Assembly: GCF_900114445.1 (NCBI RefSeq) | Contig: NZ_FOTB01000001.1 | Location: 430,937 to 494,936 of the forward strand | Direction of reading: 5' to 3' | Source: Salinicoccus halodurans | GTDB taxonomy: Bacteria; Bacillota; Bacilli; Staphylococcales; Salinicoccaceae | Length of the DNA: 64,000 nucleotides | In this document: positions 57,279-64,000 of the stretch, one piece after another | How positions within the stretch are numbered: position 1 is the first letter of the stretch | How the letters are laid out: each line of letters begins with the position of its first letter | Translations under genes and position numbers: made by a program | The notes under the pieces: generated by a model | The model's database searches: none | The model's input: only the letters and a program-made list of their open reading frames with translations | Told to the model about the DNA's origin: nothing

Positions 57279-57369
57279 ACGCTCACCTCCTAGCCATTAT
57301 AAGATTTTAAAGAATAATTGTCCATCTAACAATTTGTGTCGATATATGGTGTGAAAGGAGGTGGCGTAC

Positions 57370-57570
57370 ATGATCAAGAGTCTGAGTGCAAAGTTCTACT
57401 TCATTGAAGTGGATGGCGAAGGGGAAGAGAAGCTCCGTTTCAGATCCGTAAGGAATCTGGATACGAATGCGACGGACGCGGATATCAACACACTTGCTGA
57501 TATCTATCAGAATTTGAGCAATGATTTTTATCCGACAGTCGAAAAAGAAGAAGTGTATGTAATCAAGTAG
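57370..57570 (+). CDS. DUF1659 protein
   Basis: This is a 66-residue, beta-rich small protein (KLRFRSVRNLDTNATDADI, then LADIYQNLSND) of the DUF1659 type. AAAGGAGGTGG is placed correctly for ATG 57370. It is the first gene of a three-gene cassette with DUF2922 and YvrJ. The function is unknown. Confidence 0.82.
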   Translation: MIKSLSAKFYFIEVDGEGEEKLRFRSVRNLDTNATDADINTLADIYQNLSNDFYPTVEKEEVYVIK

Positions 57571-57598
57571 GCAGAAAAATTAGAAGGAGGAAGATTGA

Positions 57599-57811
57599 AT
57601 GACTAAAAAATTGGTTGTTGTATTCAACACAGATGCAGACCGTCGTTTCACACTTAACATCAGTAATCCGGCGGATGACCTTACCGAAGCGGTCCTGCTC
57701 GAAGAAGCAGGACGCATCATCGCCACTGATGCGCTCGCACCCACGCAGGGCAAGCCGGTATCTGTCCATTCTGCGAAAATCGTAGAACAGAACGTCACTG
57801 AACTCATCTGA
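57599..57811 (+). CDS. DUF2922 protein
   Basis: This 70-residue protein starts MTKKLVVVFNTDADRRFTLN and contains SNPADDLTEAVLLEEAG, matching DUF2922. GAAGGAGG lies eight bases before ATG 57599. It sits 28 bases after the DUF1659 gene and two bases before the YvrJ-like gene. The function is unknown. Confidence 0.85.
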   Translation: MTKKLVVVFNTDADRRFTLNISNPADDLTEAVLLEEAGRIIATDALAPTQGKPVSVHSAKIVEQNVTELI

Positions 57812-57813
57812 CG

Positions 57814-57933
57814 ATGGAGTGGGCTGCACTGGTCAGCGATGTTGGATTTCCGGCTGTGATCACATTTTTCCTTCTGTACAGAATGGAAAGTAAATTGGAT
57901 GATCTCATAATATCCATCAGAGAGCTGCACTGA
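57814..57933 (+). CDS. YvrJ-like 39-residue membrane peptide
   Basis: This short gene encodes one hydrophobic helix (VSDVGFPAVITFFLLYRME) followed by an amphipathic tail (SKLDDLIISIRELH), the hallmark of YvrJ-family peptides, which resemble small phage-holin-like or BhlA-type proteins in shape. It begins two bases after the DUF2922 stop, and a strong terminator follows. The function is unknown. Confidence 0.8.
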   Translation: MEWAALVSDVGFPAVITFFLLYRMESKLDDLIISIRELH

Positions 57934-57942
57934 ACCTAATCG

Positions 57943-57979
57943 AACCGTCCCCGAAAATTTACCCGGGGACGGTTTTTCT
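57943..57979 (+). terminator. Terminator of the DUF1659-DUF2922-YvrJ cassette
   Basis: AACCGTCCCCG (57943-57953) pairs with CGGGGACGGTT (57964-57974) around a ten-base loop and runs into T5. Confidence 0.93.
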
Positions 57980-58008
57980 AGTATAATCATTTTAGTGAGG
58001 TGTTGATA

Positions 58009-59127
58009 TTGAAAATTCTACATACAGCGGACTGGCATATCGGAAGACGTCTGAACGGTGCCGACCTGCTTTGCGATCAGATGCATGTGCTGGATCAGCT
58101 GATTGATTATATAAAGGAAGAGGAAATAGATCTGTGTGTGATTGCCGGAGATGTCTTCGACCGGAGCAATCCATCACAGTCGGCACTCGGGCTGGTCAAT
58201 GAATATCTTTACAAAATAAATATTGAGCTCGGTGTACCGGTACTTGCCATCAGCGGCAACCATGACTCAAGATCCAGGCTGGATTACGGGAGCTACTGGT
58301 TTGAAAAAAGCAATTACCATATGCGGACATCCATCGAAGATATCCTGAAGCCGGTAATAATCGATGACCATCATTTTTATATGGTTCCTTATATGGACGT
58401 ACTTGAAGCAAAGCAGTATTTTAAGGACGATACGATCGTTGCCCATCATGATGTATACAGAAAGATCACAGAAGAGATACATGGTGTCATGGACCGGGAG
58501 GCACGCAATATACTTGTCGGCCATATGTTCATGTCCAATGCCAAAGCGAGCGAGTCGGAACGTCCGCTTTCCATCGGGTTGTCGGAAGAGGTCGGGGCAG
58601 ACTTGTTCAAAGATTTTGAGATGGTCCTGCTGGGCCATCTGCATCACCCATTCGCAATTGAGCATGACACTATTTTCTACAGCGGATCTTTATTGAAATA
58701 CTCATTCTCCGAGGTCAGGCAACCCAAGGGGTTCAGGGTGATTGAAACGGGTGACGGGAATAAATGCCGCTTTGTTCCGACGAAATGCAAATACGACCTT
58801 GTACATTACAAAGGCAGTTATGAGGAAGTCATCAATGAAGCGGTGCGATTCGAAGATAACAATGCATATTTCAAATTTGAACTCACAGGCCTTGAAACCG
58901 TCAAGGACCCGATGGCTAAGCTGAAAATGATCTATCCGAATACGCTGGAGCTGCGTCCGGTGGTTGAAGCACATGAAAAATATCGGAGTACGGTGGATAT
59001 CAATCAATCCGATGATGGTGAGATTTTCGATGCATTCATCAAACAGGTGCACGGCGCGGAACTCACGGAGTATCAGAGTGGACTATTCAATAAATTATTC
59101 AAAGGTGATGCAGATGAAACCGATTAG
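58009..59127 (+). CDS. sbcD: Nuclease SbcCD subunit D
   Basis: SbcD is the Mre11-type nuclease that trims hairpins and blocked DNA ends together with SbcC. The phosphoesterase motifs are present: HTADWHIGRRL, GDVFDRSNPS, SGNHDSRSRL and LGHLHHP. TTG 58009 is chosen because GAGGTG is six bases upstream and the protein then begins MKILHTADWH, the usual SbcD start. It overlaps sbcC by 14 bases. Confidence 0.96.
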   Translation: MKILHTADWHIGRRLNGADLLCDQMHVLDQLIDYIKEEEIDLCVIAGDVFDRSNPSQSALGLVNEYLYKINIELGVPVLAISGNHDSRSRLDYGSYWFEKSNYHMRTSIEDILKPVIIDDHHFYMVPYMDVLEAKQYFKDDTIVAHHDVYRKITEEIHGVMDREARNILVGHMFMSNAKASESERPLSIGLSEEVGADLFKDFEMVLLGHLHHPFAIEHDTIFYSGSLLKYSFSEVRQPKGFRVIETGDGNKCRFVPTKCKYDLVHYKGSYEEVINEAVRFEDNNAYFKFELTGLETVKDPMAKLKMIYPNTLELRPVVEAHEKYRSTVDINQSDDGEIFDAFIKQVHGAELTEYQSGLFNKLFKGDADETD

Positions 59128-62100
59128 ACTGGAGATGCATTTTTTCGGTCCGTTTGAAGAGGAATCGATCGATTTTGATTCGATAAAAGACAGCATGTTC
59201 CTGATCAGCGGCAAGACGGGATCCGGTAAGACGATGATTTTTGATGCCATCACATATGCTCTTTACGGCACATTGTCCACATCAGACAGGATGGAGGGTT
59301 CCGTCCGCAGCCAGTTCGCAGCGGATGGCGATGTAAGCCGCGTAAAACTAACATTTGAAATAAGAGGCAGGCAATACACTATCGAACGGACACTCAGCTA
59401 TCAGAAGGAGGGCAGGAAGACGCCGGTGCCTCCGAAAGCCGTCATATTCAATGAAGACGGGGAAGTGCTGGAAGGCAGTATAAATGGCGTGAAGAATAAA
59501 GTGCTCGACATCATCAAGCTGGACGCAGACCAGTTCAGACAGATACTCATACTGCCGCAGGGGGAATTCAAACGCCTGCTCGTCTCCTCAAGTGAAAGCA
59601 AGCAGGAGATACTCCGGACTTTATTCAGAACAGAGCGGTTTGTACATTTTGAGCTCCGTCTGAATGAGCTGAAAAAAGAGAAACTCAGAGACATCGAACT
59701 TGTTGAAAGCAGGATTGAAGAACTGTTCAATACGCTGAGTGCAGGCGGAGATTCCGACTTGGAGGCGCTGATCAGTGCAGAATATCCCACAACAGGCAGG
59801 CGCATTGAAACAATTGATGAAATCCAGAACAGTCTGGGTGTCAAAAAGAAAAATCTGGACGCTGCACTTGAGAAACTGAAGGAGAATACAAATGTACTGA
59901 GGGAGACTATCCACGCAAAGGACAGGCATAATCAGCAGGTTGAAAAACTGCTCCTCACCAAAAAAGAACTGCAGCAGCATGAAGAACGCGCACCGCAGAT
60001 AGAGGAACTCGAGACAGCTGTAAAAAATTATAAAAAGGTAAGGACCATAGAATATGAACTCCGCTCGGAAAAGGATCTGGACAGACAGAAAGAGACTCTG
60101 AAAGAGCGGATCAACACGCTGGACCATCAATATAAAGAGATGGAAGCGGCCGGGGAAACGCTGCAGAAAACGCTCGACAGACTTGAAGAATATAAAGAAG
60201 TATATAAGAAAAATGTGAGATGGATCAATGCGACAGAACGCTTCATAGAAGATGCGAGATATGCTGATCTGGATAGCACCCTTGCCAAAAAAGAAGAAGA
60301 GAAGACACGCCTGGATGCGGAAAATGAAAACCGGATGGCAGAACTTGAAGCAGTCCAAAAAGAGAATGACAGTATAGAATGGCATCATGAAGAAAGCGAA
60401 AAACTCCGTGATGAAAAAGCATATTCTGAATCTGAATCCGGTAAAATCCGGGAGCAGATTGAAAAAGAAAAGAAGAATGCCGAATATGATGAAAAGAAGA
60501 ATATTCTTCAAAAGGAAATCAATACACTTAATAAAAAATTGGAAGAGACGGAGGCGGAGACGGCACAAAAACGTGAATCCGTAAGCAGCATGTATTCCTC
60601 AGAGGATAAGGCCCACATCGAACATCTTGTTGTCCACCTGGCCGAGGGACAGCCTTGCCCGGTCTGCCAGCAGACAGTGGGCATTCTGCCAGAGACACAG
60701 GAATATCTGAGTGAAGAAGATGAAGCGGAGTTCAAAAGGCTGGAGACGAAAAAGCAGAATCTGAAGAATGAACTGGATGATGCAAAAAAGAATCTCGGTA
60801 TCATAATGGGCATACTCGGATCGATGGAACGGCATGATATCAAAGCGCTCGAAGAAAATCTTAAAGCGGCGCTTGACCATCAGACAGACCTCCAGGTGAG
60901 AATCGAAGAGGGTAATAAGCGCTATGCCAGGAAAAAACAGCTGGAGGCAGAAGTCAGCAAGCTTCAAAGCAGCATCAATGAAAACAAGCTCCAATTGAAT
61001 AATGTGACCAACTCAGTGGAACAGCTGAAATCACTTAAAGCGGATTTTGAGGCGCAGACGCAGTTTGAAAATCAGGCTGATTTCGAAAGGGAATTCCATA
61101 CAAGACGGGATAAAGTAAACCGCTATGAGATTCAGCAGCAGGAAGCAGACCGGAAAAAGCAGCATCACAATGAACAGAAATCACGGTTGGAGGAGAACAG
61201 GGAATCCAGTCAAAAGCAACTGGCGGAAATAGAGGAACACCTCTCCAAAGTCACGCCGGTAATCAATGATTTCATAAAAGACAATGATTCAGGAGACAGG
61301 GAATCATTGCTCGCCGTCATTAAAAATACGGCCATTGAGAGTGATGAGCAGCAGATAAAAGCATACTATACGCAAAAGGATATTTTGAAAAGCCGGATCA
61401 CCGATCTGGAAGGAGTCCTTGAATCTGCGGAAACCATTCCATTGGAAGAAGAAAAGGAAAAACTGAGCCAACTTGAATCAGAGGTGGAGACAGGTACGAA
61501 TGACAACGCCCGTCTGTCTGCAAAAATACACCATAATGAAACGATCAAGGAAAAGATCACGGATTTCGCATCCAGACATGAAGCTGAGCTGGGTGAAGTG
61601 AATGAACTGGTGGAGCTCGTCAATGCTGTCTCCGGTAAAAATGAGCAGAAAGTATCATTGGAACGCTTTGTGCTGACGTACTATCTGGATCGCATACTAT
61701 ACATCGCCAATGTCAGGCTGCTCGAAATGACCAGTCATCGTTATGAATTGAGACGGAGTACAGGCAGAAGTAACCGTAAGACAGGACTCGATATAGAAGT
61801 GTTCGACTTTTACAATAACCGGGCCAGACATATCTCATCGCTTTCCGGCGGAGAGACATTCCAGGCCTCCCTGACGCTCGCATTGGCATTGAATGAGGCA
61901 CTGCAGCAGGAATCAGGCGGCATAAGCCTCGATACGATGCTGATAGACGAAGGGTTCGGTACACTGGATCCCGAAACACTTGATATGGCAATCAGCACTC
62001 TGATAGAGCTGCAGACCAGCGGCAAAATGGTCGGTATCATATCCCACGTTGAAGAGCTGAAGGAAAGAATGGAAAATATACTGGAAGTCAAAGCAGTGAA

Positions 62101-62128
62101 TGAGCGGAGTACCGCAAACTTCAGATAA
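59114..62128 (+). CDS. sbcC: Nuclease SbcCD subunit C
   Basis: SbcC is the Rad50-type SMC ATPase partner of SbcD. The 1004-residue protein has Walker A GKTGSGKT near the N-terminus, long coiled coils, and a zinc-hook CPVC (Cys515 and Cys518) exactly in the middle. A second set of coils follows, then the ABC signature SLSGGETFQASL and Walker B MLIDEGFGTLD near the C-terminus. ATG 59114 follows AAAGGTG within the end of sbcD. Confidence 0.96.
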   Translation: MKPIRLEMHFFGPFEEESIDFDSIKDSMFLISGKTGSGKTMIFDAITYALYGTLSTSDRMEGSVRSQFAADGDVSRVKLTFEIRGRQYTIERTLSYQKEGRKTPVPPKAVIFNEDGEVLEGSINGVKNKVLDIIKLDADQFRQILILPQGEFKRLLVSSSESKQEILRTLFRTERFVHFELRLNELKKEKLRDIELVESRIEELFNTLSAGGDSDLEALISAEYPTTGRRIETIDEIQNSLGVKKKNLDAALEKLKENTNVLRETIHAKDRHNQQVEKLLLTKKELQQHEERAPQIEELETAVKNYKKVRTIEYELRSEKDLDRQKETLKERINTLDHQYKEMEAAGETLQKTLDRLEEYKEVYKKNVRWINATERFIEDARYADLDSTLAKKEEEKTRLDAENENRMAELEAVQKENDSIEWHHEESEKLRDEKAYSESESGKIREQIEKEKKNAEYDEKKNILQKEINTLNKKLEETEAETAQKRESVSSMYSSEDKAHIEHLVVHLAEGQPCPVCQQTVGILPETQEYLSEEDEAEFKRLETKKQNLKNELDDAKKNLGIIMGILGSMERHDIKALEENLKAALDHQTDLQVRIEEGNKRYARKKQLEAEVSKLQSSINENKLQLNNVTNSVEQLKSLKADFEAQTQFENQADFEREFHTRRDKVNRYEIQQQEADRKKQHHNEQKSRLEENRESSQKQLAEIEEHLSKVTPVINDFIKDNDSGDRESLLAVIKNTAIESDEQQIKAYYTQKDILKSRITDLEGVLESAETIPLEEEKEKLSQLESEVETGTNDNARLSAKIHHNETIKEKITDFASRHEAELGEVNELVELVNAVSGKNEQKVSLERFVLTYYLDRILYIANVRLLEMTSHRYELRRSTGRSNRKTGLDIEVFDFYNNRARHISSLSGGETFQASLTLALALNEALQQESGGISLDTMLIDEGFGTLDPETLDMAISTLIELQTSGKMVGIISHVEELKERMENILEVKAVNERSTANFR

Positions 62129-62133
62129 CCGGG

Positions 62134-62169
62134 AGGGCAGCCTAATACATCAGGCTGCCTTCTTATTTC
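62134..62169 (+). terminator. Terminator of sbcDC
   Basis: AGGGCAGCCT (62134-62143) pairs with AGGCTGCCTT (62152-62161), ten pairs including one G-U, followed by CTTATTT. Confidence 0.85.
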
Positions 62170-62298
62170 ATGAGATTCCGAATGTCAATAAAACGCTTTA
62201 CAGGTGCCACACAGTTTTCACAAAAAGCTATTTTTAGCGCTTGTCCGTGATTTTTTATTTGATATAGTTAGGTTAGGATAATTTCGGAGGTATGTTAG

Positions 62299-62910
62299 AT
62301 GAGAAGGCTTTTATTGAGTATTGTTGTTTTTTCCATGATTTTATCTGCATGTAATTCCTCCGGCGTCGAGGTAATGTCAAGGTACGGCAATGAAATAAAT
62401 GATTTTGAAGTCACCGACGAAAATGGTGAGACATTTACCCGCGAGGATATGGAAGGTAAAGTATGGATCCTGGATTTCATCTTTACAAATTGTGCGACTG
62501 TCTGTCCGCCGATGACCTCGAACATGACAGAGGTGGTCAATGAACTGGAAGCAAAAGGTATTGAAGATTACGGCATTCTCAGCTTTACAGTCGACCCCGA
62601 GACGGATACGCCTGAAGTGATGAGTGAGTATTTATCACATTATAATGTGCCGGAAGGCACAGAGTGGAAGCTCCTTAATGGCTATGATTATGATTTCATC
62701 AGAAACTTCGCAGAGAAGAATTTCAAGACAATCGTGGCACCGCCGCCAAAAGGCAGTAACCAGGTCACCCATGGCATCAGTTTTTACCTGATCGATCAGA
62801 ATGGAAAAATCCTTAAGGACTACTCCGGTGTCGATACCGGGGATACATCGTTCCAATTGGATGAGATTGTTTCAGATGTGGAGACTGTCGTCGAAGAAGG
62901 GCCGCAATAA
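62299..62910 (+). CDS. SCO1/SenC family copper chaperone lipoprotein
   Basis: SCO proteins deliver copper to the CuA site of cytochrome c oxidase from the outer face of the membrane. The 203-residue protein has a lipobox (SACN, Cys18 region), a thioredoxin fold with the copper-binding CATVC motif (CxxxC) and the distal histidine in VTHGISFYL. GGAGG precedes ATG 62299. It is consistent with the ccdA-ccdC genes nearby. Confidence 0.92.
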   Translation: MRRLLLSIVVFSMILSACNSSGVEVMSRYGNEINDFEVTDENGETFTREDMEGKVWILDFIFTNCATVCPPMTSNMTEVVNELEAKGIEDYGILSFTVDPETDTPEVMSEYLSHYNVPEGTEWKLLNGYDYDFIRNFAEKNFKTIVAPPPKGSNQVTHGISFYLIDQNGKILKDYSGVDTGDTSFQLDEIVSDVETVVEEGPQ

Positions 62911-62918
62911 TCATGGAT

Positions 62919-62943
62919 CAGAACCTCCGGGTTCTGTTTTTTT
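62919..62943 (+). terminator. Terminator of the SCO1 gene
   Basis: CAGAACC (62919-62925) pairs with GGTTCTG (62930-62936) around TCCG, followed by T7. Confidence 0.9.
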
Positions 62944-63002
62944 GTCCTTTTTTCATAGATTGGTAAAATGATGAAGAATCTATTATTTTTGGAGGCGCGT
63001 TT

Positions 63003-63944
63003 ATGGGAAAGAGAAACGTAATTTTGGATTGTGATCCAGGGCATGATGATGCGATTGCCATCATCATCGCAGCTTCAAAAAGAAGCCATTTAAACATTTT
63101 GGGAATTACGACGGTTGCCGGTAATGTTGCAGTGGAGAAGAACACCGTCAATGCGTTAAAAATTTGCGAACTGCTGGACCTGGATGTGCCGGTTTACAAA
63201 GGATCACAACGGCCGATGGTCAAGCAGAGTGAGATTGCCCCTGAAATACATGGAGAGACAGGGATGGACGGCCCGGCACTGCCTGAACCCATGAAAACAC
63301 ATGAAGATCAGCATGCAGTGGATTTCATTATAGAAACAGTAAAATCTTCCAAGGAAAAAGTGACGCTCGTACCGACAGGACCGCTTACAAATATCGCCAT
63401 GGCTTTAGTCAAAGCGCCTGAGATAAAAGAAAACATAGAAGAAGTCGTACTCATGGGCGGCGGCACTTTCGGGAACTGGTCCCCTGCAGCCGAATTCAAT
63501 ATTTATGTGGATGCAGAAGCGGCTCAAGTCGTTTTTGAAAGCGGTGTGCCGATTACTATGTTCGGCCTTGATGTGACCCATCAGGTGATTGCTGATAGTG
63601 CTGTCCAGGAAAGATTCAATAAACTGGATAATAAAGTTGCGGTGTTCGTCTCCGAACTGCTGGAATTCTTCGGCGCGGCCTATAAAGACCATTTCGGTTT
63701 TGAGGGAGGACCTATCCACGATGCATGTACAACGATGTATCTGCTCGAACCGGAGGTGTTCGGAACGTGCCGTGTAAACGTCAGCGTTGAAACTAAAGGG
63801 GAATTCACTTACGGCATGACTGCAGTGGATCTGCTAGGGACAACCGGACTTGAGCCGAATACGCTGTTTGCGGAATCGGTCGATCAGGAGAGATTCTGGA
63901 ATCTTTTTGAAGAGATATTGATCTCATACGATGAGGCGCTGTAA
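63003..63944 (+). CDS. Inosine-uridine preferring nucleoside hydrolase family protein
   Basis: This enzyme cleaves the N-glycosidic bond of ribonucleosides for salvage. The calcium-binding motif LDCDPGHDDAIA (DxDPGxDD, residues 9-20) is complete, and later stretches include LVPTGPLTNIA, MGGGTFGN and AEFNIYVDAEAA. Length is 313 residues. GGAGG lies before ATG 63003. The last 56 bases of the window carry no coding evidence beyond a possible ribosome site (GAGGTG) for a gene to the right. Confidence 0.92.
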   Translation: MGKRNVILDCDPGHDDAIAIIIAASKRSHLNILGITTVAGNVAVEKNTVNALKICELLDLDVPVYKGSQRPMVKQSEIAPEIHGETGMDGPALPEPMKTHEDQHAVDFIIETVKSSKEKVTLVPTGPLTNIAMALVKAPEIKENIEEVVLMGGGTFGNWSPAAEFNIYVDAEAAQVVFESGVPITMFGLDVTHQVIADSAVQERFNKLDNKVAVFVSELLEFFGAAYKDHFGFEGGPIHDACTTMYLLEPEVFGTCRVNVSVETKGEFTYGMTAVDLLGTTGLEPNTLFAESVDQERFWNLFEEILISYDEAL

Positions 63945-64000
63945 CATAAACAGACCGAAAATTACAGTAATTGGAATCATCATGATCATATGAGGTGACA

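Noticed and set aside
58964-59113. Upstream extension of sbcC
   Set aside because: It lies wholly within sbcD, and the conserved SbcC N-terminus begins at 59114.
59621-60568. 315-codon Phe/Leu-rich minus-strand frame in sbcC
   Set aside because: It arises from the complement of lysine- and glutamate-rich coiled-coil codons; hydrophobic appearance is an artefact.
1-64000. CRISPR array, prophage, IS element, tRNA or rRNA genes
   Set aside because: No regularly spaced direct repeats, no transposase, integrase or phage structural genes, and no cloverleaf or rRNA-like sequence were seen on either strand.

Overview
The window looks like chromosomal DNA of a low-to-mid GC Firmicute of the Staphylococcaceae. 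The backbone gene order (ftsK/spoIIIE, ymfF-ymfH-ymfI-ymfK-rodZ-pgsA, recA, rny, ymdB, korAB, ricA, mutSL, a lysophospholipase-like gene, miaA-hfq, gpx, hflX, ynbB, lexA, DUF896, tkt, yneF, ccdA-ccdC-yneK, sbcDC) is the one known from Staphylococcus and Bacillus. A small membrane protein divergent from lexA, in the place of staphylococcal sosA, favours Staphylococcaceae. By eye the base composition is richer in GC than Staphylococcus itself, which would suit Salinicoccus or Jeotgalicoccus; that genus guess is inference. No IS element, prophage, rRNA, tRNA or CRISPR array is visible.

Layout. 1-14.2 kb: DNA translocase (cut by the left edge), the ymf/rodZ/pgsA cell-envelope run, recA with an SOS box, RNase Y, YmdB and a two-subunit 2-oxoacid:ferredoxin oxidoreductase. 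14.3-22 kb: an asymmetric heterodimeric ABC exporter, a TPP-riboswitch-controlled thiamine-precursor ECF transporter (ykoEDC), ricA and thiW. 22-31.6 kb: mutSL, a hydrolase, miaA-hfq, an unusual glutathione peroxidase, hflX and ynbB. 31.7-39.5 kb: a SAM-riboswitch-controlled flavin monooxygenase, a DUF2975/HTH pair, a cyclase-family hydrolase, ketopantoate reductase divergent from panBCD, and a CAP-domain protein. 39.6-43.6 kb: lexA, the SosA-like gene, DUF896, tkt, yneF. 43.7-55.5 kb: a metabolic block absent at this point in Bacillus, holding a truncated peptide-binding lipoprotein, an AbgT transporter, a SAM-riboswitch-controlled homocysteine methyltransferase, a TPP-riboswitch-controlled tenI-thiOSGF operon and a second asymmetric ABC exporter. 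55.6-64 kb: ccdA, ccdC, yneK, a DUF1659-DUF2922-YvrJ cassette, sbcDC, a SCO1 protein and a nucleoside hydrolase.

How the genes work together. Four transcription-attenuating riboswitches (two TPP, two SAM-I) can be read with aptamer, terminator and competing antiterminator. They tie thiazole synthesis and thiamine-precursor uptake to TPP, and methyl transfer plus a probable sulfur-scavenging oxygenase to SAM. The SOS circuit is visible as LexA boxes at recA and between lexA and the SosA-like gene. PanB, PanC, PanD and PanE give the pantothenate branch. CcdA, CcdC and SCO1 point to an aerobic respiratory chain with haem-copper oxidases. No clearly novel defence or mobile system was found; the most unusual items are a single-cysteine glutathione peroxidase, the truncated binding protein, a possible start-codon-less small ORF near 39.6 kb, and thiW placed directly behind a terminator.
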